64,000 nucleotides of DNA from Cladosporium sp. IMV 00045 (GCA_001931905.2 MSJI02000728.1:1-64000); one strand, 5' to 3'; shown: positions 33,559 through 46,534, numbered from the stretch's first letter. The notes: generated by a model not told the origin, from the sequence alone. Made by a program: numbers and translations.

Positions 33559-36068
33559 ACCGCAAGTCGGTTGAATGAACTTCGGACTGTTACAGCTTAC
33601 ATGAGTCTAGAAAGCGAAGTTAACGCAAATGCCGCATAGCGGACGTCGTGGGTCTCGCGAGAACTTCAGAAAATGCTCGACGGTGGTAGTGGCTGATCAC
33701 ACACTTGGCGAACTTGGCTCGAGATCAAGCAACGTGACACCGATGTTCTTTGGCCGCGAAGAAAACAAGACTATGCCCACTACAGCCTTGGCTCCGTGGA
33801 TCCACTCCGCGTACGCTCCACCTAGTTAACTGAAATCTATCTCGGAATCTTCTAGGCCGATATCATCCACTTGTCTAATTACATACATGGTGCCGGGTCG
33901 TTGACGCCCGCCATGCTTAGAACATTGCGGATTGAATGCAAGATGCTGATTTACGTGGGACTCGCAATGGTCTCGAATTAAGAAAAAGAAAAGAAAAAAG
34001 AAACAGGGAGACAATCGTTCGAAATCAGAGGAAGAAGAAATTTCTATATGCATCTCAATCAAACCTTGATATGGCTTGCATTAAAGAAGCTAGTGTGTAG
34101 AGTTAGCAAGTGACGGCGGCAAGCGCGATGAAATAATTGCTGATGTTGCTTGACGGACTCGCAGTCGATACATGCCTTCGTGGAACACACGAAGAGAGAT
34201 ACTTATAGTGCAAGACTGCTAGGGCGTCTCCGCCTCTGATGTTGCCACTTGTGTGCTTGGTGTTGCTGCGGGCTTTTGGGGATGAGAACATGAGTTGATA
34301 TCACTCCGTTAATCTATAAATTTACAAGGTTTGCAAAGCAATACTGCCCTTGCCCTAGCCACCGTCGAGACATATTTGTCTTGCAGAACTATTCGACCAG
34401 CCACGGATTCAGAGGGACCTGTTGAGGATTGGGCTGCTTGAGCTCGAGTTGGGCGACATTAGTGAGGACTTTCTCGTAAACCTTGATCTCGATCGTTTTA
34501 ACCGCAAGAAGGGCGGTCTCATGAGTAAATACCTGGATGGGAGAGGGGTCTCCAATGATGCGGATCACAGATAGCAGCTTCTGCAAAACCTTCACATGTC
34601 GAAAACAATCCGAGATACTGATGCAGGTGATGGTGGATTCCTAAGTTACGCGCACGAAGACCAGAAGGTGGCCAAACGCGGTGCTACACACTGTCTCACC
34701 ACAAGCTTCAAGGTCGACCATCCGAAGTGCGACCCAATGGCCCTTTCCACTTGCCACACAAACACCACTTTCCACAAGACAGCCGAGCACTACATATCTC
34801 ATGGCGGCACCGGTCTACAAAACCGGTGGGAAAAGAGCTTCGGGAGGAGCTTCTATATGAACGATGCGCCGAAGGTCGCTCCAATGTCAGTACTATCGAC
34901 CAACTGACGTTAAAGCTGTTCGAACCCTAAAAGCTAGAAAAGTCATGACAAGCACGTGCGCCATCTCCAACTAAGGGGCTATGATGAACGCGAATCCCGG
35001 CTGCATATCAACCCACCCTGTAGATGCGGCATCAGTTGCGTAGAGTAGATGCAGCAACTTCGCATGTCTTCTCGGGTCCCTGACATTCAATGCTTGAGTT
35101 CCACGTCCTCGCTCTCGCAGCTAGCCTTTCGTATAACAATCCATGCATCTCTGCATCGCCCAATTTAGCTGATTTTAAACAATCGCAATCTCACCGTGAA
35201 AACATCTAAATTGTGAGGCGCAGCAGCGATACTCTTTAATGTACAGGCGATTACCGAAAAAAAGATTGACTGGCAAATCAGAACTTTTCTTACCTAGGAC
35301 AACTCCGACACCGCACGTACAGCCTCTTTGGTATTCGAAGGAGCAATTGTTCATTGATCATCGGTGATCTTACGATTGCTCACCTGGATTCCAAATTGAA
35401 CAGAATCGATATATACCTTCCAAGCCTTTACGCGATTCTTATTCAACTAGCATAACGCCTATCCGGCGCCATGCAAAAATCGGATGAGACCGAAGCGCTC
35501 ATAAGAGCCAACCAAACCAACATGAGATGAAGATATGGCGCGGTGCAACACTCGTAGCGAAGTCATCATTGCCCCGCAGTGGCCTCATGGAGCTGTGAGG
35601 GCGAGCCGTTGTGACATGGAGAAGCGAACCAGCGCAACTTGGCAAGCATAAGCAAGGGTGACGTTGGAACGAATGCAAATCCGGCATTGAAACACGTGGT
35701 GCTTGTCGCATCTTGGCTCTCAGCTGTATATAAGAGCCGCTCAGCTCGCCCAGCCTTGGCTGGATGGAGATATGATCCTTGGGCGCGGGCGAACCGTCCG
35801 GTCCCACTCGTGTTGTCTTCACTTCTGCCATATGAGGCAACACATTTGCCGTGTCTGTATGCACCGCCCACAAGCTTGATCATTCGCCATCTTCGTCATG
35901 GCTGCAATCTCCAAGTCGTGTTGCTCGAAAGCAGGATACAAAAGAGCCAGTAATCCTCGGCTCTGAGTTAAGCCTCGACATGAGTTGTCGGTCGTTTGCA
36001 CGCCTAGACACTCTTGGATATTTGTGAATACTTCTCTTTGAACTAGTGCATTGGCTCCACTTTACAAC
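33559..36068. other. Gene-poor region and PHO89 promoter
   Basis: 2.5 kb without a callable gene. A short minus frame at 34389-34595 (68 residues, PSPIQVFTHETALLAVKTIE) is uninterrupted and protein-like but unrecognised; it could be a remnant. The last 0.5 kb is the promoter of the phosphate symporter. Confidence 0.4.
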
Positions 36069-38105
36069 ATGGCGGATATACCACCTGCCACCGCACCTTA
36101 CGACTGGATCTTGGCGATTACCACTATCGCCTTTGTCTTTGCTTCGGCTAGTAATGGCGCGAACGATGTAGCCAACAGTTACGCAACATCGGGTGGGTTT
36201 ATGAGAATAGTGGATGGTCCCTGTCTCAATGCTGATAAATTTGGGTCGCAGTACGTTTGGAAAACAGCACAATTCACTCCCATCAGCAACAAGGTCCTCG
36301 AATGAGCATAAGTTGGAACCTGTGCTTTCCACCTGCCTGCTCCGATATATACTTTCGCTGCCTTGTCTAGACTTGATGATGACGCTCTTTCTGACTCTGC
36401 CCTCAACAGGTTGCTGCCAGAACACTCAAGCTATGGCAAGCCGGAGTTCTTGCAGCTATCACTGAATTTGTTGGAGCTGTAGCTTTAGGAGCACGAGTCA
36501 CAGACACCATCAAGAATGGCATTATTACCATCGATCGTTTCGAAGGTCGCCCTGCTGGTAAGCACGAAGAGTGAGGATTTACGATACTCAGGACTGCCTA
36601 CTGACTCCAACTCTTTCTCCTCAATAGTGCTCATGCTCGCGATGGGTTGCGCTGAAGTTGGTAATGCGACATGGCTCACCGTTGCCACTCTCCTCGGGAT
36701 GCCTGTCTCGACCACTCAAACGATCGTTGGTTCTTTGATCGGCGTTGGTTTCGCTGCCCAATCCGCTGTTACCTGGGGCTGGGAGAGCGGCAGTGTCTCT
36801 CAAGTCGCTGCGTCTTGGGGTATCGCACCATTCATCGCAGCTGGCTTTTCCGCGATCATCTTTGGAATCGTCAAATACACCGTCCTGGAGCGTAAGAACG
36901 CTTTCGACTGGGCAATGCGACTCATCCCTGTCTACATGGCCAGCACGGGCGCCATTCTAGTCACCTTTTTGGGCACCGAAGTGCCGGACAGCCAAATCGC
37001 AGACGGTTGGCCACTCGGAGTCACCGTCGTTGTCACCTTTTTCTTTGTCTTGTTTGTCGCCTACGTTTTCTTCAAGCCTTACTTCCATCGCAAACTGGTG
37101 AAAGAAGACAAGAGGTTGCGCATCTGGCATGTTCCTCTTGGCCCTCTTTTGTACAGAGAGAACGTCAGCCTCTACTGGCCTGCCAACCCGGACGAGCTCG
37201 TGACCGACTACTACGAAGAAGCTTACGAGCAGAACAAGCGTTCGCAGCCGGACGAAGAAAGAGCCACTAGCCCGAAAGCCACGAAAGAGAAGACTGAGGG
37301 TCAGACTGCCTCCCAGGGTTCTGACTCCGAGGGAGCCACCAGTGTTCCCCGTCACAAAAAGCATGTCGAGCCCAGGGAGAGATGGATTGTACCTGTTCAA
37401 GACAAGTCCTGGTTCAGCCCTCACAAATGGTGGAACTGGACCAAGTACATACTCTTGCAGGGAGTTGCACGCGACGCGGTTACCCACAACTCAGACTCAC
37501 TCAGGGAGATCCACGCACGCGCACGAAAGTACGACGTCCGCGTCGAACATCTGTTCACCTACTGCCAAGTTGTGTCTGCGATGATGATGTCGATCGCTCA
37601 CGGTAGCAACGACGTTGCCAACGCTGTTGGACCATGTACATCTTCTAATGTCAAATACATTGTCGAAACACCATGCTAACCGATCACAGGGGCCGCTACC
37701 TACCAAACTTGGAGATCTGGTGTCGTCAACACAGAAGCTGACACTCCAGTCTGGTTCCTCGTCGTGGCGGGTCTTCTCCTCGGCATTGGCTTCTGGTTTT
37801 ACGGATACCACATCATCCGCTCTCTTGGCAACCGCATCACACAGATGAGCCCGTCTCGAGGCTTCTCCATCGAACTCGGCGCTGCAATTACGGTTCTGCT
37901 GGCTTCTTCCCTCGCATTGCCTGTTTCTACCACTCAATGCCTCGTCGGTGCCTCCATGGGCGTTGCGCTTATGAACTACGATATCGGCGCTGTCAACTGG
38001 AAGCAACTGGTGTACATTTTTGGCGGATGGGTTCTGACACTGCCGGCAGCTGGTCTGATCTCTGGCCTTCTGTGTTTGATGGCTCTCAATGCGCCCAGCT
38101 TCTGA
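36069..38105 (+). CDS. PHO89: PHO89-type Na+/phosphate symporter (PiT family)
   Basis: Plasma-membrane symporter taking up phosphate with Na+, normally induced by phosphate starvation at alkaline pH. Exons: 36069-36191/2, 36410-36557, 36628-37635, 37690-38105 (about 564 residues). The two inverted PiT signatures are present: ASASNGANDVANSYATS in repeat one and SIAHGSNDVANAVGPW in repeat two, the latter split by intron 3 (54 nt). TM helices surround a long hydrophilic loop (about 37200-37450) rich in Glu, Lys and Ser, the usual regulatory loop. Intron 2 is 70 nt. Intron 1 is 217 nt, and its donor GTGGGT leaves one base too many before VAARTLKLWQAG. If the sequence is right the protein would be truncated after about 60 residues. 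A G too many in the GGG at 36191-36193 would explain it. Confidence 0.87.
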
Positions 38106-38544
38106 TGACCGGGTGTGAAATGGAAGGCGAGCACAGCCATGGCGAGACTGCAGCTCATTCTTTCTCGCTTGAGCAGCACGAATACCCCACCTGGATTATC
38201 TTCCTGCTTGTGCAGCTTCTGATGCAAATACTGATCACATGCAAGTGTACAATACTTCTGTACATGCTATTGCCCCTTGAAACAGCGTTTCATCTGTTGC
38301 AATATTTTCATAGTCCTCATAGATTGGTAATTGATTCCAGATTAAGGTCGTGGATCTCTTCGACTATCCCCCATCTGTCAAGACTTTTCATGGAACTCAT
38401 CGGAGGATGCATCGCCTCAGATAAGTTAGATCGATGTATACTGAGTATCAGATCTTCTTCTGATCTGGTAGCCGATTATGATGTGCCGTATTTCGGGCTT
38501 TACGCCGTATGACTTTCGTAGATTGGCCCGACTCATCCAAGTTC
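38106..38544. other. Intergenic, convergent ends
   Basis: No gene or repeat seen. Confidence 0.45.
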
Positions 38545-39081
38545 TTACTGAGCCGGGACGGTGCTCCCGCCAACCAAAGCAGCCAGCCGCGCCTTCGTCG
38601 TTTCGTCATCCTCGTCCTCGTCACTGTCATCATCATCCTCATCATCGTCGTTGCCACCATCTACAAGATCAATCACCAAAACAGCTCCTTTACTCATAGC
38701 ATCCAGTTGGAAACCGGCTTTGAGCACCTCATCAGCATCAAAAATGCAGGCCGAGAAGTCCAGATTAATCTCAGCCTCTTTCAGCGCAAGGCAGACTTCT
38801 CGGAAATGCTCATGATGGGCATCCGTCATTTCATCCTTAGCGTCTTCAGACCCAGCGCCATCGAAGATCAAAACGCCTTTACGAAAAGGCAAGCAGAACA
38901 ATTCTCGACTTTGTTTAGGCTGTATTCCCTCGACTGCTGCCACTAGCTGTTCTGGTGTTGTTCTGCTGGTGGCGGCGAGTCTTGTGAAGATGCGGCCGTT
39001 CAACAGGGCATTGGCGGCATCTGGGCTGGTGGGAGAGAATATGAGCACGTTGGGCGGTAGGGCTGGGAGTGCTGAAGACAT
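38545..39081 (-). CDS. Conserved-looking small acidic-tail protein of unknown function
   Basis: A 178-residue frame starting MSSALPALPPNVLIFSPTSP; the frame also extends 22 residues upstream to another Met, but that stretch looks like leader DNA. The body (PFRKGVLIFDGAGSEDAKDE, HFREVCLALKEAEINLDFSA) has alternating hydrophobic strands and a helix, consistent with a small globular fold. The C-terminus is a run of about 20 Asp and Glu followed by TTKARLAALVGGSTVPAQ. No signal peptide or TM helix. I do not recognise the family. Codon use and the lack of breaks argue that it is real. It is flanked by PHO89 (convergent) and the AA9 gene. Confidence 0.6.
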   Translation of the reverse strand: MSSALPALPPNVLIFSPTSPDAANALLNGRIFTRLAATSRTTPEQLVAAVEGIQPKQSRELFCLPFRKGVLIFDGAGSEDAKDEMTDAHHEHFREVCLALKEAEINLDFSACIFDADEVLKAGFQLDAMSKGAVLVIDLVDGGNDDDEDDDDSDEDEDDETTKARLAALVGGSTVPAQ

Positions 39082-39818
39082 GGCTTGAGTGTCTTGTTCT
39101 GGGCGTGTTAGCCGCTTGATTGCCGTGCCTGGTTTGTCTGGACTCACGTGGCAAGGTATGATGGAAAGTTGCCAGCTTCAATCGAATGATGAGGAGTACA
39201 AAAATTCTCCATCGTCAGCTTTGCGATCATGCGGGGTGCCAAGATTTGAGATTCACGGAGTCAGCTCATTCGTGCTGTTGTATCCTCCCTATCTTCATCT
39301 TCCGAAACCATGCCACATATGTTTTGAACGATCGTTCTCTCTAAGTATGCCAGCAAAGCTCCGAACTCTTTGAATGACACACGTACCTCATTATCAGCTT
39401 GTGAAAGGCTTCAGTCGCTCGCATGCACGACAAGCCTTTCAACGCTCTGCCCTCTGTCGATGGAATCTGGTAGTAAAATCGGGCATTATAAGACTGGAGT
39501 CGGACTATTCGGTCTATATACTCGGGTAATGCCTGGTACACCGATGCGAGCCGAATGATAACCTTGAAGGGCCGCGCCAATGGCTGCACAGCCTTAGACT
39601 AACCTAACTTGATCATTTCACTTGGGATATTTACGAAGCACGAAGGAAAGGTTCTTGAGGAACGATCGAAGATCTGGAGATTGCCAACAAAGGCACGAGA
39701 TACATACGCTTGTTTAAACCAACCACATCTTCCTTTCGACTACGGCGCCGTTTATGGAGGACTCTTGACTTTCGGCTCTCAATGGCAACGGAACATCCTC
39801 GATGCACCTTCTCATCAC
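39082..39818. other. Intergenic
   Basis: Between the acidic-tail protein start and the end of the AA9 gene. Nothing recognised. Confidence 0.4.
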
Positions 39819-40580
39819 TCAACCCCTCCAGACAGCAGGACCAGGGTACTTGTAGCTCGTGGGGACTGGATAGTAGATGTTGATCAAGAGGCCGGGGTCA
39901 GAGGCCTTGTAGCCTCCAGGCAAAGAGATCGTCGGGCCAGGCGTGCCAGATCCACCTCCGGTAACAGTGATCTGGGCGCAGGAGATGTAGAACTGCGCGC
40001 CTCCAGAGCTGGAAGCAGCGTGGATGGCAATGTTCTCGGCGCGCAGAAGGTAGTCACCCGATGGCAGCGATCTTGGGATGGTGAAGGTGTACTGGCTCAA
40101 GCCTTCGGAAGGGAATGAGATCGCTCCGGCGCTGAAAGCTGGACCAAGTTCGGCAACCTTGAACCACGGCGTGCTGCCGTCTGCAGTGCTGGCTTTGTCG
40201 ACCTTCGTCATGTAAAGGGCTATTGTGCGACTAAGTATCAGTATCAATCATGCATGGAGGCAACCAAGCAAGTAATCAAGGTATGACCCACCCGAAACAC
40301 TCTGGTGGTAGATTGGCTGATCAAGTCCAAGTCCGACAGTCGATCCAGCAGCGACGGTGAATGTTGAAGTCCTTGCAGCGTTTGGCTGAGTCCCAGTATT
40401 GCAACGAATGTCATTGCTGTTAACATCGGTGACCGGGCTGTTGTAGTTGGTATTGAGGCGGACGTATTGGTAGTCCGAGGTTTTAGCTCCGTTCGCGACC
40501 AGATGCGTGAAACGATAGTGAGCCAAAGCAGTGTTGGCCAGTGCCAACAAGCTGGACACCGTTGCAAGAGCGAGCTTCAT
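39819..40580 (-). CDS. AA9 lytic polysaccharide monooxygenase
   Basis: Secreted copper enzyme that cleaves cellulose or related glucans oxidatively. Two exons (40580-40292 and 40219-39819) with a 72-nt intron give 229 residues. The signal peptide MKLALATVSSLLALANTALA is followed by HYRFTHLVANG, so the mature protein starts with the His of the copper brace. The second His is in IYHQSVSALYMTKV. RAENIAIHAAS and GGAQFYISCAQITV carry the conserved second-sphere His and Gln and the axial Tyr. The end, YKASDPGLLINIYYPVPTSY, is typical of AA9. There is no linker or cellulose-binding module. The frame is clean. Likely induced on plant biomass, but no regulator site was identified. Confidence 0.92.
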
Positions 40581-41152
40581 GTTTCGGCGGTGTCAACAAC
40601 TCAGATTTGATCGATTGCGATAAAGGATCTGTGACTTGGCTTTCTAGCAACACTCCTTCTTTGAGTTCCCTCTTATACCTTTTCCTCGAGCCGTCGATGC
40701 TAACATCGTCTGTTTAGGCGTTTTGCGAATATATTGTCCAATATGTGAAGCAATACGGAGCGCGGACTTGGCAGGGCGACTTGTCCGCTTCTTATTGCTG
40801 TGGCTTGACGTTTCCTCCGAGACGCTTTGAGCGAACACAATTTATCACGAAACATGCACAAAGTCGAATTCTGATGGCAACCTTGCCACATGTACAAGGA
40901 TCCGATCGATGTGGCTCGTCGCCTCGTATCCATTGAACTTCCGTTACATGCCACCTTCGAGAAGTACCAACCGATTTTGGAAGCATCGGTGACATTCGAA
41001 TACCAACACACCTATTCATTCAAGGGAATCGTCTGTGACTTTAGCCAAAAGCGATTGCAAGCTCTTCACAAGACCGACGCTAACCATTAGTGAACCCAAA
41101 CGACGCCGGATAAAGTCCCACCATGCAACAACACCGCTCCTCAACATCGTGA
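40581..41152. other. Intergenic
   Basis: Promoter side of the AA9 gene and 3' side of the SDR gene. Nothing recognised. Confidence 0.4.
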
Positions 41153-42016
41153 TCAATACATTGCCTGACCTCCAGTGGCACTAATAGTCTGCCCCGTGAC
41201 CCATCCAGACTCCGCCCTGCACAGCCAGGCCACAATAGCCGCGAACTCCTCTGCCGTGCCAATACGATGTTGCAACGGAGTGTTGGCACAGATATTGTCG
41301 ATAATTCCAGGGATCTTCTTGTCTGTCTCATGCAACAGTTCACTTTCGACGGCTCCAGGAGTGACACAATTCACGGTGGTGCCGTCTTTGCCAAATTCGT
41401 GCGCCAGGTGTCGAGTCACAGCTTCGAGCCCAGCTTTGCTCGCGGCGTAGACGGTGAGGCCCTGGAAGAATTGACGAGCGGCGATGGAAGAGATGTTGAT
41501 GATTCGAGAAGGGCTGGAGAGGTAGGGCGCAGCAGCTTGGATCATGAACAGGGGTCCTTGCAGGTTGGTCGCCATGATCGATGAGAAGTGTTCAAGAGTG
41601 ATGTCACCTAAGGCCGCAGGTGGTGCAATCCCGGCATTGTTGACGAGGATGTCGATGACTAAAGATTGAGGCTCTCGCCAGGCTTTGAGCTCTTGGATAA
41701 TCTCGTTAGGGCCAGTGGGCGTGGCGATGTCGATTCGTACTTTCTTCACAGATGGCGAGTGCAGGAGAGAGCAGATGCGATCGCAGAGAGCTTGAGCTTG
41801 GGGGTCGCTTGATTCAGTGACGTGGTGAATGATCATCTGCACAATCAACGTCAATCATGTCCTACACTCACTGTAAGGTGCTGACTCCAGAGATCTTACA
41901 TCCGCACCCTCGCACGCGAGCTTCCACGCGACCGCAGCTCCTATCCCGCGGGCTGAGCCAGTGACCAAGGCGGTCTTGCCACTGAGAGGAAGAGAAGCGT
42001 TCACGGGCCCGTCCAT
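41153..42016 (-). CDS. Short-chain dehydrogenase/reductase
   Basis: Two exons (42016-41900 and 41836-41153), 63-nt intron, 266 residues. KTALVTGSARGIGAAVAWKL is the TGxxxGxG cofactor loop of classical SDRs. The motif NNAG appears in VIDILVNNAGIAPPAA, and the catalytic Ser and Tyr-x3-Lys in IINISSIAARQ and VYAASKAGLEAV. TPGAVESELLHETDKKIPGI matches the region after the active site. The end, ESGWVTGQTISATGGQAMY, is usual for 3-ketoacyl-reductase-like members. A basic residue in the cofactor loop would favour NADPH, but I cannot be sure. Substrate unknown. Frame clean and splice phase correct. Confidence 0.88.
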
Positions 42017-44154
42017 GTCTTTCGTGGTGACCTTAAAAGTGTCTTGCTTGGAAGTAGAGGTTCAGTGAATGGGTCCGAAGCGATATTGCGTGTCAAGCGC
42101 AGAATCTGGTTAGAAGCGATGCAAGGGGTTTCTGGTGAAAGAAAGCGCCTTTATGCAGTGGCACACCGTCCTTCCAATGATCGATACATGGTTGTCAATT
42201 CGAAACAACTGCCGAAATCCCGGACCCTGACGCATGCACTGCCGGCACCAAAGAGCGATTAGCTTGTAAGCCAGTATAGGCCGTTCGATGGCATGAAATG
42301 CCCTCTTCTCCGTGCAAGGATCCTGTGGCTCCATGTCTCGATAATTTATCAATATCTGTGGCCATGATGAAGAGTTCGCGATGTCATTCCTTACGAACTC
42401 CATCCATGACCGCCGTTGGAACCGAGCAGGCAGACCAGGATTGCTAGTCAACGTGTGTTGGCTTTAATCCTAAGTCAGCTGCATTCGGCATATTTTGGGT
42501 GCGTTTTACAAGCCATCCTCAGATTACCCAACGTGCACGTGGTCAATTAGTCATTCGGTTGCCTCAAAAAATGCATGAGCACCTTCACAGCCCGCTCGTG
42601 CCTGACTCGTCTCATTCTGGGAGATTAAACTTAGATGCTCGAAGGATTCACATCCTGGTGTGAAAACATCGTCATAGCTCGATGAGCTCGAGCGGCAGAT
42701 TCTCGCAAACATGAAACGTCCGCGAGGTGATTTCTCCTCCGAAGGACTGTCGAACGCTCAAGATTCTTCAGCCGCGCGACCTCTCTTGGTTTCACACGGC
42801 ATCCTCTCTTCGTGACATCTTTCCGGCCCTCAACCCTGAGCGAGCGAGCGGGCCTTGGACTAAACAGGTTGATATTCCACTCTACCATCCTCACTAGCTG
42901 GGGATCATGATTCTCAGTATCCGTTGACGCTGCTTCAGACTAGTCTAGGGGGAAGCAGTTCAGTTTCAGAGCTGCCATGTGCGGTCGCAAAGACAGCCAC
43001 GCCCCTCCCTGGCACCTGGTAATCGGCTGCAACTTCGATATTGCAGTCCACTCCAATTGCTAGTGACGACATTCTTTACCTCTTCTTCAACGTCATGGAA
43101 GCGAAGACTGTCAATGAATTTTGCCGGACTGGGTCTGCATGTTTTCGTTCGTACTAGAAGCGAAATACGGGCTGTCGTACAAGTTGCAGCCAAATATCTT
43201 GACCGCGGACTTCGAGGACATCGTCATCTCTGCCTTTCTGGCTGGAGGCGAAGACGTTAAGGCTGTCTTTGAGGCAGCTCAGACGGGGTGCGAAGAGAGC
43301 AAGCTGAGGAGAGCCTTCGGCCGACAGGGGTGATGGTGGAGTCTTGATTTGTCCAGTTGCGACGCAGCTCGAAGAGCGCTTTTAGGAAGACACGCTTTGC
43401 GGCAGACATGCCTGGTGTCTTTGCGTCGATTCTGAATAGCTTTTTTGGCTGCTCACCATTGTTGGGAATGTCGGTGACTGTCGAGCCGCCGAAAGCGTGA
43501 TTCTTGAATCGAAGCGTTTTGGGTTGAGGCGCAACATAGTCGCTCAACATGGAGACTGGTTGGTCAAGTTTCGGAAGAGCTGGAGCTATTTCAATGCGAT
43601 TTCTGCTGTATCAAGTGGAGACGGAAGATGCAGTATGAGGTTGCGAGCTCGAAGATGACATCTCCAGCCAAGCGGCCAAGATGCAAGAACGGCCAGTGAG
43701 CCCAACACAGTGCACAATGACCTGACTCGCGCCAGTGGCAGTGTTGGTGTTCGCATTAGATCTCAACGGCGCAACAATGCATGCGATGTTAAGTCCTGTT
43801 GTTACAAAAGTCCTGCACAAACCTCCATGTTCAATAACAAGCCTGACACGCCAGAATGATAGACGAGCGTTAACGGCCGGGGAATGCGTCAAGTGCGATC
43901 ATCACAAACCGTCGCCGACACATTCTGAACATGGAGTTCGAGCGTCTTCAGTGAATCCGCAGAATGATGCCTCTAATATCTCAAATGAACCGGTAAAAAA
44001 GTGAATGGATTCCAAAGGAAGCTTTTCGTGCGTGGAAATCGATCAGAACCTGAGCTGAAGCAAGAGCGTTATGCGGATTCGAAACGTGGGACGTTTCTCG
44101 CGGAAACTTGCTTCATACCCACAATGTAATCGAGCACACCCATCCCTCTTCAAA
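42017..44154. other. Intergenic, about 2.1 kb, with one possible relic
   Basis: No intact gene. A possible LURP-one-like relic at 42966-43556 is listed separately. A C-rich tract lies at about 44,141-44,200 (inside the end of the next gene and beyond). Confidence 0.4.
42966..43556 (-). pseudogene. Possible LURP-one-related (Tubby C-terminal-like) protein relic
   Basis: A minus frame starting at 43550 reads MLSDYVAPQPKTLRFKNHAF, then FRIDAKTPGMSAAKRVF and LFELRRNW. This order (strand-rich start, phospholipid-scramblase-like strands, LFELRR) resembles fungal LOR-domain proteins. A second frame, overlapping downstream, holds LEVRGQDIWLQLVRQPVFRF, and a third NVVTSNWSGLQY. No consistent splice model joins them, so the gene appears broken. 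The family call is tentative. Confidence 0.3.
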
Positions 44155-46534
44155 TCACCCACCCCCCCTCTCCAACCAAACCCTCCTAGCCCCATCCCCC
44201 AACTCCGCCAACTCGCCCAAACCCCTGACGAAGACCCCATCGAGCCTCAACAGCGCCAAATTGAACAAATCACAACTCCTGCTCTTGAGCCTGAGAGTCG
44301 CGCGCCAAGCCTCGAGCAAATCGAGACACTCCCTGGCGTTATCGACAGAATTGGCCGAGACGAAGAGGTGCAGGAGGAAGGAGGAGGTGAGGGTGAAATT
44401 TGCGCGGGAATCTGCGCTTGTCAGTACGAGTAGACCAAAAGACTTCTTTTTCTGTCAAGTGGGTGAACTTACAGCTCCCCCAGAAAGCCTCCAGCTCCCT
44501 CGCGTTCAAAGCATCCACGAAAGCGAGCACTTCCTTTCCAACGGCGAGAGCGCCGGAGCGCAGGGCCTGGACGGCATTCGCGCTGCTGCTGTCGGTTATG
44601 CGAGGGCGAAGCATGGCGCGGAAGAGTTCGATTTTTGCGGTGATGTATGCTAGGTGCAGACTACCGGTCCCGTCGAGTGGGAGCTGGGAGAGTGGTTTTT
44701 GCTGTCGGCCGCTTGCGGGGCTGGTGGGCTCGATGTCGGGCGGGAGTTTCAGCGTCGCAGGGAGCGATTGATACCAGTCGGTGAGTCGGATGCGGAGAGG
44801 TTTTGCGACGTCGATTGTGGCTTCGAGGCTGTTGTGGAGAGAGCGAGTGGCGCGGATGGAGAAGAGGGTTGAGAGGATGTCGTCGACGATGGAGGTCAAG
44901 GAGCAAAAGTGGAGAAAATGAGAAAACGCTGGGAGACTGTCCGCGAGTGGGACACGGTCTGCTTCTTCGAAGTCGACGTCTTGCAAGGGAAGCACATCCC
45001 AGTCGTCGTGGTTGATGTGACTGCTGCGGCCGAAGTTCAAAGCCAGCCACTTATCTTGAGTGAAAGTTGCCCAGGCAAGGCGGCGGCGAAGTTGGATTTC
45101 CCAGGCCGGAAGAGGCCAGGTCGAAGGGTCGCGATTGATTCCAAGAGTTTGGGCGATGGAAACTGCGGTGGTCATGATGACCCATTTGAAGGGTGTGTCC
45201 GACACATGTTTGTTGGTCGGGCGACGTTGTACCAAAAGGAGGAGGGTTTGAAGCACAGCCAAAGAAGGCGTGTGAAACTCCGGCTGGCAAGCAAGCCAAG
45301 CGACACGAAAGAGGGAATCGGCAGAGGGTGGAGTATAGACATCGACGCAAAGGCGTGCGTCCCAGGCGCAGAATGGAAGAGCATGGCCGTAGATAGCAGC
45401 CAGGATGCAAGTGGGTACGCTGCTCGGTTCGCAAATCCCGTGTTCGTCGAGCAGACCATGATTTCGGCTCAGGATAGGGAAGTACGGCTGCACAAACCTG
45501 TAGAACAAAACAATAAGACGCTTTCCAACTTCGTTACTGACCATATCCTCGACTTCATGCCGGTATTGTTCCAAGATTTCTCTTCGCTCAGGCGGCTGCG
45601 CTTTTGACGCCAAAGCATTGTGCTGAATGAAAAAGTAGGATGGAGGTCCTCCATTGGAGCTTTCGACGTCTGACATTTTGCGGACTCGTATTTGCTGAAA
45701 GGCGGCTTCGCTGTACTGATCAAAGCGATACCGCGACAACAGGTACGGATCTGATTCGCCACTCATTCCTACTATCTGTGCATTGGACGAGAGCTGCTTG
45801 TCCAGAGAAGGCTCACCACTTGTGCTTTCGAATGGCAATTGCAGCTGCATTGGTAATGATGCTGATTGCTGGGAAGGGGTGGTATCAATCGAGCTTTGCG
45901 GTTTGGGCACTGGCGCAGGAATATTTTCCAGAGCCGGGTCGGTTGCACTATTTGACATTGGGTCGAAAGGATCGAAATTCATGGACGGTTCCCGATACAG
46001 AGCCGGGTCGTAAGCATTGAAGTCCACCGGTGGGGGCAATCCCATCTGAGGCATCGGATATGGCGGTTGCATGTTCCCCTCCCAGCCCAGGAGTTCCGGT
46101 TGTATATCCAGGCCATCGGTCACCATAGGTCCATTGACGAACGGACTTGGTTTCTGGACCTTCGAATCATAGCTCTCCGTCTGTCTATGTCTTTGCGTCT
46201 CCGGACTACTATCATTCGGCCGCCTCCGCTTGGCTGGTGATTCGACAAATGTGCATTCCTTGTTGTACCTCGTACACAGCTCGCAGGGCGGCTGGCTGTC
46301 CAGATGGCACGCGGCCTTTTTGTAGCGACAGAAGTCGCAAGGGCGCTTGTTGCGCGATTTGTACGCTCTTGCGCGATCGGTGTCTTGTTGCTGTTGTCGG
46401 ACGTTCTGCGCAGGCGGCACAGGCATGGGTGTAGGCGCGTTCGGGACATTCGGAGGCATCTGGAACGGCGGCATGGGCTGCTGCACAGGCGCATGGCCGA
46501 AGGTGTGCATGTTGGGTATGTGATGCGCTTCCAT
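44155..46534 (-). CDS. tamA: Zn2Cys6 transcription activator, TamA/DAL81 family
   Basis: Two exons (46534-44473 and 44411-44155) with a 61-nt intron. The Zn2Cys6 cluster CDFCRYKKAACHLDSQPPCE at residues 66-94 (CX2CX6CX7CX2CX6C) with the following basic AKRRRP is close to TamA/DAL81. The N-terminus is rich in Pro, Met and Gln. A fungal-specific middle domain begins at LIVLFYRFVQPYFPILSRNH and includes WEIQLRRRLAWATFTQDKWL. The C-terminal exon continues SRANFTLTSSFLLHLFV and ends in a Gly-rich tail. In yeast DAL81 and Aspergillus TamA are co-activators for use of secondary nitrogen sources such as GABA, urea and allantoin. The divergent neighbour is a DCG1-like gene, itself a nitrogen-regulated gene in yeast. 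No frame break. Confidence 0.88.

Noticed and set aside
35566..35883. Minus frame upstream of PHO89 as a gene
   Set aside because: Composition looks random and it overlaps two other frames of equal length; no family match.
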